A DNA stretch of 64,000 nucleotides from Enhygromyxa salina (GTDB taxonomy: Bacteria > Myxococcota_A > Polyangia > Nannocystales > Nannocystaceae), in the NCBI RefSeq assembly GCF_000737335.2, contig NZ_JMCC02000026.1:1-64000 (forward strand). The letters are read 5' to 3'. Positions 27,983-35,205 of this stretch are shown one piece after another. A program made the translations under genes and the position numbers. A model generated the notes under the pieces. That model did no database searches. It was not told the DNA's origin and saw only the letters and a program-made list of their open reading frames with translations. How positions within the stretch are numbered: position 1 is the first letter of the stretch; each line of letters begins with the position of its first letter.

Positions 27983-28008
27983 GGCCTGCTAAGCTCCCGC
28001 CCGCACCG

Positions 28009-29193
28009 ATGGACCTCAACTTCACCCCCGAAGAACAAGCCTTCCGCGCCCGCGTCCGCGCGTGGATCTCCGAGGCGCTCCCCGAAGACCTGGCCGTCAA
28101 GGCCCGCGCGTCCGCCCAGTTCACCCACGACGAGCTGATGCGCTGGCACAAGGTCCTGGCGGCCAAGGGCTGGGCCGCGCCCGCCTGGCCCAAGTCGTTC
28201 GGCGGGCCGGGCTTCTCCGCCGCCGAGCGCTTCATCTTCAACGAAGAGCTCGAGCTCGCCGGCACGCCGCCGCTGAGTCCGTTTGGCCTGGTCATGGTCG
28301 GGCCGCTGATCCAGCGGTTCGGCACAAACGCCCAGCGCGAGCGCTTCTTGCCCAAGATCCTCAGCGGCGAAGAGGTGTGGTGTCAGGGCTACTCCGAGCC
28401 CAACGCCGGCAGCGATCTGGCCAGCTTGCGGATGAGCGCCGAAGACCGCGGCGATTACTTCGTCGTCAACGGGCAGAAGACTTGGACCACCTACGCCCAG
28501 TACGCGGACTGGATCTTCTGCCTGGTCCGCACCAACGCCGCGGGCAAGAAGCAGTCGGGCATCTCGTTCTTGCTGATCGACATGCGCTCGAAGGGCCTCG
28601 AGGCCCGGCCCATGCTCACGATCAGCCACAGCCCGGCCTTCTGCGACACCTTCTTTGACAACGTCGAGGTCCCGAAGGCCAACCTGCTCGGGCCGCTCGA
28701 TGGCGGCTGGACGCTGGCCAAGGCGCTGCTCGGCCACGAGCGCACGCTGGTCGGGTCACCCGGCTTGGTCCGTCGCTGGCTCCGGCTCGCCCGCGAGATC
28801 GCGACCGAGCAGATCGGTGACGACGGTCGCCCGCTGCTCGAAGACCCGGCCTGGGCCCGGCGCTTCGCCGCGCTCGAGATGCGCCTGCGCGCCCACCAAA
28901 TGACGATCTACCGGGCGCTGTCCGAGCAACAAAAAGGTCGCCACCCTGGCCCGGAAACCTCGATCTTGAAGATCGTCGGCACGGATCTGATCCAGCGAGC
29001 CGGCGAGCTGTGCATGGAGGTCATGGGCCACGACGCGCTCGCGTGGCTGCCAGACCCAGGCGTGGTCCCGGACAACGAAGCTTGGGTCGGACCCAGCTTT
29101 TGCTACGACCGCGCCGCCACGATCTACGCCGGGTCCAACGAGATCCAGCGCAACATCATCGCCAAGCACATCCTGCAACTCCCCAGCGCCTGA
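28009..29193 (+). CDS. Acyl-CoA dehydrogenase, large-type subunit
   Basis: A 394-residue FAD-dependent acyl-CoA dehydrogenase, complete in length. Signatures: WCQGYSEPNAGSDLASL (substrate/FAD-binding strand), VVNGQKTWTTYAQYADW, SFLLIDMRSKGLE, and the C-terminal YAGSNEIQRNIIAKHIL. Substrate preference is not obvious, but relatives of this type act on CoA thioesters of long, branched or sterol-derived chains. The next gene starts 8 bp after its stop and encodes a second, divergent acyl-CoA dehydrogenase. Such adjacent pairs usually form heterotetramers, as with FadE pairs of actinobacteria. The ATG at 28009 gives the expected MDLNFTPEEQAFR start. Confidence 0.92.
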   Translation: MDLNFTPEEQAFRARVRAWISEALPEDLAVKARASAQFTHDELMRWHKVLAAKGWAAPAWPKSFGGPGFSAAERFIFNEELELAGTPPLSPFGLVMVGPLIQRFGTNAQRERFLPKILSGEEVWCQGYSEPNAGSDLASLRMSAEDRGDYFVVNGQKTWTTYAQYADWIFCLVRTNAAGKKQSGISFLLIDMRSKGLEARPMLTISHSPAFCDTFFDNVEVPKANLLGPLDGGWTLAKALLGHERTLVGSPGLVRRWLRLAREIATEQIGDDGRPLLEDPAWARRFAALEMRLRAHQMTIYRALSEQQKGRHPGPETSILKIVGTDLIQRAGELCMEVMGHDALAWLPDPGVVPDNEAWVGPSFCYDRAATIYAGSNEIQRNIIAKHILQLPSA

Positions 29194-29201
29194 GAACTCC
29201 C

Positions 29202-30329
29202 GTGGACTTCGACCTCAACGAAGATCAACAGCTGTTGGCCAAGACCGTGGCCGACTTTTGCAAGACCCGCTCACCTGTCTCGCGCTTTCGTGAGCTGCGC
29301 GACGCCGAAGGCATCGGCTGGGATCCCGCCAGCTGGCAGCAAATGGGCGAGCTCGGCTGGCTGGGCGTGCCGTTCCCCGAGGCCGCCGGGGGGCTCGACG
29401 GCAGCTTCATCGAGGCCGCCGTAATCCTCGAGCAGCTTGGCAAGAACTTGGTCCCCGAGCCGTACTTGGCCAGCGTCGTGCTCGGCGGCTACGCGCTCGC
29501 GCTCGCCGGTGACGAGGACCAGCAGCAGCGCTGGCTCGCGCCGATGCTCGAGGGCGAGACCAGCCTGGCGCTGGCGTGGGCCGAGGCCGGGGCGCGCTTC
29601 GATCCAACCAGGGTCAGCTGTACAGCTACGCCTGCCGCGGGTGGGTTCTCGCTGACGGGGGCCAAGCGCTTCGTGCTCAACGGGCACGCGGCCGATCAAC
29701 TGATCGTGTCGGCCACCACGCCCGAAGGTCTCGCGCTGTTCGTCGTCAACGCTGACGCGCCAGGCCTGACCCGCACCACGCTTGGCCTGATAGATGGTCA
29801 CCGCGGCGCCCACCTGCGCTTCGAAAACGTCGCGCTCGAGCCCAACCAACTGCTGGGCGCCGCGCCAGCGGCCAACGTGCTCACGCGCGTGCTCGACTAT
29901 GGCGCCGCGGGTGCGGTCGCCGAGGGACTGGGCGTGGCCACGGCGATGCTCGACATGACGACCGGGTACCTGGGCACCCGCGAGCAATTTGGGCTGAAGA
30001 TCGGCAGCTTCCAGGCCCTGCAACACCGCGCCGTCGACATGTTCATCGAGGTCGCGCTGCTGCGATCGATGAGCCTCGAGGCCATGGTCCGCGCCGACGA
30101 AGACGGGCCCGAGCGCGCCGCGGCCGTCAGCGCGGCCAAGCACCAGCTGGGGATCGGCGGGCAATTTGTCAGCCGCCAGAGCGTGCAGCTCCACGGTGGG
30201 ATCGGCGTGACCGACGAGCACGACATCGGGCTGTACTTCAAGCGCTTGCAGGCGCTCAGCACGATCTGCGGCGACGCGACCCACCACGCCCAGCGCTACG
30301 CGGCCTGCTTGCGCTCCCAGAGCTCGTAG
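29202..30329 (+). CDS. Acyl-CoA dehydrogenase, small-type partner subunit
   Basis: 375 residues from the GTG at 29202 (MDFDLNEDQQLLAKTVADFC), 8 bp after the preceding dehydrogenase. It has the family fold: GWLGVPFPEAAGGLDGSF, FSLTGAKRFVLNGHAADQL, GTREQFGLKIGSFQALQHR and QLHGGIGVTDEHDIGLYFKR. The central FAD-binding strand (LALAWAEAGARFDPTRV) is degenerate compared with the first subunit, as is common in the non-catalytic or differently binding partner of heteromeric enzymes. The pair probably forms an alpha2beta2 beta-oxidation enzyme. The frame is open upstream into the first gene, but no better start exists. The pirin gene converges from the other side 6 bp after the stop. Confidence 0.9.
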   Translation: MDFDLNEDQQLLAKTVADFCKTRSPVSRFRELRDAEGIGWDPASWQQMGELGWLGVPFPEAAGGLDGSFIEAAVILEQLGKNLVPEPYLASVVLGGYALALAGDEDQQQRWLAPMLEGETSLALAWAEAGARFDPTRVSCTATPAAGGFSLTGAKRFVLNGHAADQLIVSATTPEGLALFVVNADAPGLTRTTLGLIDGHRGAHLRFENVALEPNQLLGAAPAANVLTRVLDYGAAGAVAEGLGVATAMLDMTTGYLGTREQFGLKIGSFQALQHRAVDMFIEVALLRSMSLEAMVRADEDGPERAAAVSAAKHQLGIGGQFVSRQSVQLHGGIGVTDEHDIGLYFKRLQALSTICGDATHHAQRYAACLRSQSS

Positions 30330-30335
30330 CAGCGG

Positions 30336-31196
30336 CTACGAAAGCTGGCCCATCTCGCCAGCCTCGAAGCGCGCCCGCGCGGCCTGCAGCTCGGCCTCGT
30401 TCGACATCGCGAAGGGCCCACCCCAGACCACCGGCTGGCGCAGCGGCGTGGCGGCGCAGACCAACGCCCGCAAGGTCTGCCCGTGTCCACGCAGCAGCGC
30501 CCCTTCGCCCTGCTCCGACAACACCACGATCTCGTGCCCATCGATCGGCTGCTCGCCGACCTCGCCGGATCCGTCGATCGCAAACACGAAGGCCCGCCGC
30601 CCGGCAGCGAGCGGCAGCGACAGCGTCGCGCCGGGCTCGAGCGTGACATCGAACAGATCGACCGCGGTCGCCAGTCCGGCGAGCTCGGTCACGGGCGAGC
30701 GCGCTTGCTCGAACGCCCCCGCGACCACCCGAAGCTTGCTGCCGGCGGCGACGATCTCGGGGATCTCGTGGGCCTGCGCGCGAAGGATCGTTGGCGCCAA
30801 TTGTTTGTCGGCCGCGGCCAGGTCCACGAAGATCTGAAACCCCCAGCAGTCCTGCCCCAGCGTGTCGGGCAGCTCCTCGTGCACCACCCCCGCGCCAGCC
30901 TGGGTCCAGTGCAGCGCGCCAGGGCCAATGAGGCTGCGGTCTCCAAGGCTGTCCCGGTTGCGCAGCGCCCCGTCGGACTCCGGCAACATGTACGTCACCG
31001 CCGAGAAGCCCGCGTGCGGGTGGGGGGCGAAGGTCGGCTGCGACATGTGGAACAGCTCGATGTTGAGGATCGGATCGAGATCCAATTCCGCCGAGCAGCG
31101 CGCGACCACGGTGCGAAACCCCGGACGACTCTGGACCTCGCGCAGCTGATGGTGGACGACGACGGACTTGTGGTTCGCGCTCTCGTTGTTCGACAT
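30336..31196 (-). CDS. Pirin family protein (cupin)
   Basis: 286 residues from the ATG at 31196, preceded by AGGA. Two cupin domains. The N-terminal one has FAPHPHAGFSAVTYML with the paired His metal ligands, then LHWTQAGAGVVHEE with further His/Glu ligands: the Fe-binding site of pirins and quercetinases. The C-terminal domain has HEIVVLSEQGEGALLRG and ends VVWGGPFAMSNEAE..QA...F, typical of pirins. Function in bacteria ranges from quercetin dioxygenase to regulator of pyruvate metabolism; unknown here. It is transcribed leftward, convergent with the dehydrogenases. Just upstream on the same strand lies a broken AraC-type regulator, which may once have controlled it. Confidence 0.9.
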   Translation of the reverse strand: MSNNESANHKSVVVHHQLREVQSRPGFRTVVARCSAELDLDPILNIELFHMSQPTFAPHPHAGFSAVTYMLPESDGALRNRDSLGDRSLIGPGALHWTQAGAGVVHEELPDTLGQDCWGFQIFVDLAAADKQLAPTILRAQAHEIPEIVAAGSKLRVVAGAFEQARSPVTELAGLATAVDLFDVTLEPGATLSLPLAAGRRAFVFAIDGSGEVGEQPIDGHEIVVLSEQGEGALLRGHGQTLRALVCAATPLRQPVVWGGPFAMSNEAELQAARARFEAGEMGQLS

Positions 31197-31213
31197 GCTG
31201 TTCCTGCGCTCGG

Positions 31214-31452
31214 TCACGCCGCTCGTGCACGCCGTCGCTCCCGCGGGCTGGCCCCGGGCGCGCGCTTGAACCATCGGCTGAACGCGGCCTCGCTAGCGTA
31301 CCCGACCTCGCTGGCCGCTTCGGTCAGACTCGCCCAGTGCGGAGACTGCGGGCGGCGACGTGCATGCGCCCGTCACCGAGGTCACTCGCGAAGGCTTCGC
31401 CAGCACGCCCAACAAAGCGGGTGTGGAACGCCGCACGGGACACCTCAGCGAC
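31214..31452 (-). pseudogene. C-terminal remnant of an AraC-family regulator, frameshifted
   Basis: Leftward in one frame: VAEVSRAAFHTRFVGRAGEA, then GRMHVAARSLR. This is the first helix-turn-helix of an AraC regulator. The sequence then shifts frame to WASLTEAASEVGYASEAAFS and RWFKRAPGASPRERRRAR, the second helix-turn-helix and conserved tail, ending in TGA (31214-31216). A TGA (31453-31455) directly precedes the first part, and no effector domain is left upstream. The remnant therefore has lost its sensory half and carries a frameshift around 31335. AraC regulators bind DNA as activators of neighbouring genes; the pirin gene downstream is the natural candidate. The 160 bp to the right (31453-31614) show nothing recognisable. 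Confidence 0.75.
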
Positions 31453-31614
31453 TCAATCGAGCGGAGCGAGCGTCCGCGAGCTCGCGGGTTCGGCGTGAAT
31501 CCGACCAAGCACGCAGCGCCGTCGCGGGCCGCCGGGCGCGCCTAACCAGCCGGTCGCCCGGCGGGGCAGGCGGGACAACCAAGACGTGTCACACGGGCGC
31601 GGCGTCGGGGTGGG

Positions 31615-32406
31615 TCAAAAAGGTAGCGACCTTCGCACGACGTGGGACCGCTGCACGACCTCGAACCCGCTGGCCAACAACGCCTCGAGCCACGCCGCGT
31701 CCGCGCTGCACGGATACACCACCACCGGCGTGGTGACGTCGATGCGCCGACGCAGGGCGAGCATCAACTCGGAGACGGAGCTGCCCGCGGCGCTCAGCTC
31801 CGCGCGATGCACCAGCCACGCCCGACCCTCGCGGGTCAGCCACGCCCGACCGTGCTCGACCTCGACCTGGGCGCGCTCGTTGGCGGGGGTTCGCTCCCAC
31901 GCCTCGGGAAACCATGACCACAGCGGCGCCGGGCCCAAGCGCGCGCCCGCGGCTGCGGTCACTGGGGGCTCACCCTGCTCGCGCCCAAGCCCAAACCCGA
32001 GCAACGACAGCTGCGCGTCAACGCTGATGAAGCCCTGACCCAGGTACCAGTCGAGTCGCTCCGGCTCGGCCAAGAATTGGATCGACGCGAACCCGGCCGC
32101 CCGCGCCCGCTCGCTAGCAAAGTCGATCAACGCGCGCCCAAGCCCGCGCCCGCGTGCCGCCTCCACCACGCCCACGCCGGCCCCACGCGCGATCGACCCG
32201 AGCGAAGCCACCCGCCCAAGCAGCGCGTAGCCCTGGACCTCGTCGCCCTGCATGGCGACCGCCGACAACCCTGGCTCGACACCCGCGCGGGTCAGCTTGC
32301 GCCGAAACCAACCGGGCTGTCGTTGCCCGCGACCAAAGATCGACTCGGCGACCGCCTGCAGCTGGCTCAGTTCCCCAAGCTGCTCGCCGCCAACGATCTT
32401 CGTCAC
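31615..32406 (-). CDS. GNAT-family N-acetyltransferase
   Basis: 263 residues. The start is a GTG (32404-32406) overlapping the trpS TGA as GTGA, which implies translational coupling; the longer open frame upstream lies inside trpS. The N-terminal domain is a GNAT fold: GYALLGRVASLGSIARGAGV (strands 3-4), then EAARGRGLGRALIDFASERA with the RxxGxG acetyl-CoA loop, and FLAEPERLDWYLGQGFISV (strand 6). The C-terminal 100 residues (about 165-263) form a second alpha/beta part that may be a degenerate GNAT repeat (AWLEALLASGFEVVQRSHVV). Substrate unknown. It ends with about 160 bp of non-coding DNA before the AraC remnant. Confidence 0.82.
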   Translation of the reverse strand: MTKIVGGEQLGELSQLQAVAESIFGRGQRQPGWFRRKLTRAGVEPGLSAVAMQGDEVQGYALLGRVASLGSIARGAGVGVVEAARGRGLGRALIDFASERARAAGFASIQFLAEPERLDWYLGQGFISVDAQLSLLGFGLGREQGEPPVTAAAGARLGPAPLWSWFPEAWERTPANERAQVEVEHGRAWLTREGRAWLVHRAELSAAGSSVSELMLALRRRIDVTTPVVVYPCSADAAWLEALLASGFEVVQRSHVVRRSLPF

Positions 32407-33446
32407 CGCAACCCGCACGCGCGCTTGCAGTCGTCGATCGTTGCCCGCGCCAGCGCCCGCGCTTGCTTGGCCGAGCGCTCGAGCACGGCCTCGACCTCTT
32501 CGGGGTGGGCCAGATAGTGCTCGCGCCGCGCTCGCGCTTGCGCGAAGTGGGCTTCGATCTTGCCAGCTAGAAATTGCTTGGCGTGACCCCAGCCAAAGTC
32601 CTGACCGTCGCGCTTGCCGGCCTGGTACCAGCCGCGGATCTGCGCGAGCTCGGCGTCGTCGCAAAACAGCTCGAGCAGCGCGTACACGTTCTCCTTGGTG
32701 GTCTCCCCCTCGTCGTTGGTACGCGTGAGCGGCAGCGGGCTGCCGAGCGGCGTCGAGTCGGTCACGACCTGCCCGACCGCCTTCTTGAGCTTCTTGCCCG
32801 ACAAGAACAGCGGCAGCGTGTTGCCGTAGCTCTTTGACATCTTGCGCCCGTCGATACCCGGCACGTAGGGGGTCTTCGACAGCCGCCACTCTGGCCTGCG
32901 CAGCACGGGCGCCTCACTGGCGTAGGTCTCGTTGAAGTGCGTGGCCATGTCCTGGGTCATCTCGATGTGCTGGACCTGATCCTTGCCAACCGGCACCAGC
33001 GAGCTGCGATAGATCAAGATGTCCGAGGCCATCAACACCGGATAGAAGAACAGCCCCGCGACCGGCTTGATGCCCTGCGCGACCTTGTCCTTGTAGCTGT
33101 GTGCGCGCTCGAGCAGGCCCATGCCAGTGACCGTTGACAGCAGCCAGGTCAGCTCGGTGACCTCGGGGATGTCGCTCTGGCGAAACAGCAGGGCCTTGTC
33201 GGGATCCAGGCCGCACGCGAGGTAGGTCAGCGCGACGTCGAATACATTTTGGCGCAGAGCCGCAGGGTCACGCAGTGTCGTGAGCGCGTGGTAGTCGGCG
33301 ATGAAGTAGTAGCTCTGGCCTGGAAACTCGTCTTGCAGCGCGATGTGCTGCTGCATGGCGCCAAAGTAGTTGCCAAGGTGCAGCGTGCCAGACGGCTGAA
33401 TCCCGGACAGGACACGGGGGGGCAGTTCGTCGATGCTGGCGGCCAT
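32403..33446 (-). CDS. trpS: Tryptophanyl-tRNA synthetase
   Basis: A 347-residue class I aminoacyl-tRNA synthetase charging tRNA-Trp. The ATP-binding motifs are intact: LSGIQPSGTLHLGNYFGAM (HIGH motif as HLGN) and GRKMSKSYGNTLP (KMSKS). The tryptophan-binding MASDILIY and VPVGKDQVQHIEMTQDMA segments are also present. Length and start (MAASIDELPPRVLSGIQ) agree with the family. It is an ordinary housekeeping gene and a useful anchor. Its stop overlaps the GTG of the acetyltransferase. A lipoprotein gene starts divergently 54 bp away, so both promoters share a short region. No leader peptide or T-box is seen. Confidence 0.97.
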   Translation of the reverse strand: MAASIDELPPRVLSGIQPSGTLHLGNYFGAMQQHIALQDEFPGQSYYFIADYHALTTLRDPAALRQNVFDVALTYLACGLDPDKALLFRQSDIPEVTELTWLLSTVTGMGLLERAHSYKDKVAQGIKPVAGLFFYPVLMASDILIYRSSLVPVGKDQVQHIEMTQDMATHFNETYASEAPVLRRPEWRLSKTPYVPGIDGRKMSKSYGNTLPLFLSGKKLKKAVGQVVTDSTPLGSPLPLTRTNDEGETTKENVYALLELFCDDAELAQIRGWYQAGKRDGQDFGWGHAKQFLAGKIEAHFAQARARREHYLAHPEEVEAVLERSAKQARALARATIDDCKRACGLR

Positions 33447-33500
33447 GGGTGCCAGGGTACTTGCTGGTCCGCGCAGGGCAAGAGGCTGCTACGCTTGGGC

Positions 33501-35132
33501 ATGCGTTCGCGGGTTTGGTTGGCTCTCGCTGCTGGTCTTGCGTGCGTGCTGTCGTGCAGCGCTCCGCCGTCCAGTGAGGGCAGCGCTGGCACCAGCGGGG
33601 CGGACACTGGCAGCACGGGGGATGGCGACGGCGATCCCGGCGAGCCCGGCGATGGCGATCCCGGCGACGGCGATCCCGGCGACGGCGATCCCGGCGATCC
33701 CGGCGACGGGGACGGCGATGACCCGCCGCCCGAGGTCGTGACGATCGCCCACCAGTTCGACCCGATCGGCCTCGATCCCTTCGAAGAGCGCCTGCCCTGC
33801 ATCTCGTGGACAATCGACAACGAGCAGGCGCTCTACGTGCAGGCGGTGACCTTGGCCAACACGGGCGGGTTTCACCACAGCAACGGCTTTGTCGTGCCCG
33901 ACACGCTCTACGACGGGCCCGACGGCGTGTGGGATTGCAAGTCCCGTGGGTTCGACACGCTCGAGGCTTCGGTCAAGGGCACGGTGTTGTTCGCCCAGTC
34001 CACGCAGTCGTGGGTTGAAGATCAGCGCTTCAACCCCGGCGCGGTCGTCAAGATCCCGCCCAAGCACCGCGTCGTCGCGGAGCTGCACCTGCTCAACCTC
34101 TCGCCCTCAAACCTCGACGCCTCGCTGCGCCTGAGCCTGGACCTGCTCCACCCCAAAGACGTCGACGTGGTGTTGACGCCGTTCGCCTATCAATACACGG
34201 ACTTGCAGATCCAGCCGCTGGCCGAGTCCCGGTTCGTCGCCGAATGTGACGAGTTCATGCAGCTCGCGAGCCCCGGCGCCGCGCCCTATGCCCTGCACTG
34301 GCTGCTGCCGCACTACCACTATTTGGGCAACTACTTCAGCGTCGAGGTCATTGGCGGCGCGCAGGATGGCGCGGTGCTCCACCAGGTCGAAGGCTTCAAC
34401 GCCTCGCCGGCCGGCAAGCGGTTTGATCCGCCGCTCGACATCTCGGACGCCGACGGGATTCGCCTGACTTGCGGCTACGACAATTGGACCGACTCGCTGA
34501 TCGGCTGGGGCGTTGGGGATCAAGAGATGTGCATTGCGTTTGGGTTCGCCGACACCCCGAACATCAGCCAGGCGACCGCCTCCAGCGGCAGCGCGGTCGG
34601 CTTGGTCGACGGGATCCCGCACTTCCAGGGCGACTGCTTCTCGCTGATCGTGCCCAAGCCCGAAGGCCACGGGCCGCCGAGCCCGGCCGAGCTCGAAGCG
34701 GAGCTGTACCTGCCGCCGATCGACCCTGCGGACCAAGGGCTGCCGCCGTTTCCCCCCTGCGAGGACACCCCCGACAACGCGGTCGCCAGCCTCTCGCCAA
34801 CGCTGAGCAATGTGGCCGCCAACGTGTTCGTGCCCGCGTGTGGGTTTTCTTCTTGTCATGGTTCCGGCGGGAGCGCGGGCGGGCTCAACCTCGAGGGGGA
34901 CCTGCACGCGACGTTGCTTGGGCACCCCGTGGTTGCGAACACGTCGTTGCCGTTGATCGATCCTGGCAACCCGGAAGGGAGCTGGCTGTACCGGAAGCTC
35001 TCGCGCTGCGAGCCGCTCGACGCGAATATGGCGGTTGTCAGCCACATGCCGCTCAATGCTCCGTTCTTGCTGAGCCCGGGGCTGGTCGCTACGGTCCGCG
35101 ACTGGATCGCTGGTGGGGCGGCGGACAACTGA
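33501..35132 (+). CDS. Copper type II monooxygenase-like lipoprotein with C-terminal CX4CH segment
   Basis: 543 residues from the ATG at 33501; lipobox VLSC, then the Gly-Asp linker to about residue 75. The body follows the peptidylglycine/dopamine monooxygenase fold. GGFHHSNGFVVP supplies the paired His of the CuH site, LHWLLPHYHYLGNYF supplies the HxH of CuM, and DQEMCIAF supplies the Met ligand. Residues about 435-543 form an extra domain: VFVPACGFSSCHGSGG, a CX4CH motif resembling a cytochrome c heme site but with two extra residues, then SWLYRKLS and ending HMPLN...IRDWI-like helix. Such enzymes hydroxylate peptides or small molecules with copper and O2; activity here is untested. A dead relative lies at 1567-1764. 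Confidence 0.8.
   Translation: MRSRVWLALAAGLACVLSCSAPPSSEGSAGTSGADTGSTGDGDGDPGEPGDGDPGDGDPGDGDPGDPGDGDGDDPPPEVVTIAHQFDPIGLDPFEERLPCISWTIDNEQALYVQAVTLANTGGFHHSNGFVVPDTLYDGPDGVWDCKSRGFDTLEASVKGTVLFAQSTQSWVEDQRFNPGAVVKIPPKHRVVAELHLLNLSPSNLDASLRLSLDLLHPKDVDVVLTPFAYQYTDLQIQPLAESRFVAECDEFMQLASPGAAPYALHWLLPHYHYLGNYFSVEVIGGAQDGAVLHQVEGFNASPAGKRFDPPLDISDADGIRLTCGYDNWTDSLIGWGVGDQEMCIAFGFADTPNISQATASSGSAVGLVDGIPHFQGDCFSLIVPKPEGHGPPSPAELEAELYLPPIDPADQGLPPFPPCEDTPDNAVASLSPTLSNVAANVFVPACGFSSCHGSGGSAGGLNLEGDLHATLLGHPVVANTSLPLIDPGNPEGSWLYRKLSRCEPLDANMAVVSHMPLNAPFLLSPGLVATVRDWIAGGAADN
33617..33723 (+). repeat. Gly-Asp linker repeat array
   Basis: Repeats of ggcgacggcgatccc (GDGDP) within the lipoprotein gene, encoding the stalk between lipobox and catalytic domain. 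Codon-level repetition is nearly perfect. Confidence 0.85.
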
Positions 35133-35205
35133 GCCGCCAACAGCGGCGAACGGGGTGAAGTCGAGGCTTGTGTATCGGACAGGCGCGGAGTGCTAGAGTC
35201 TGCAC

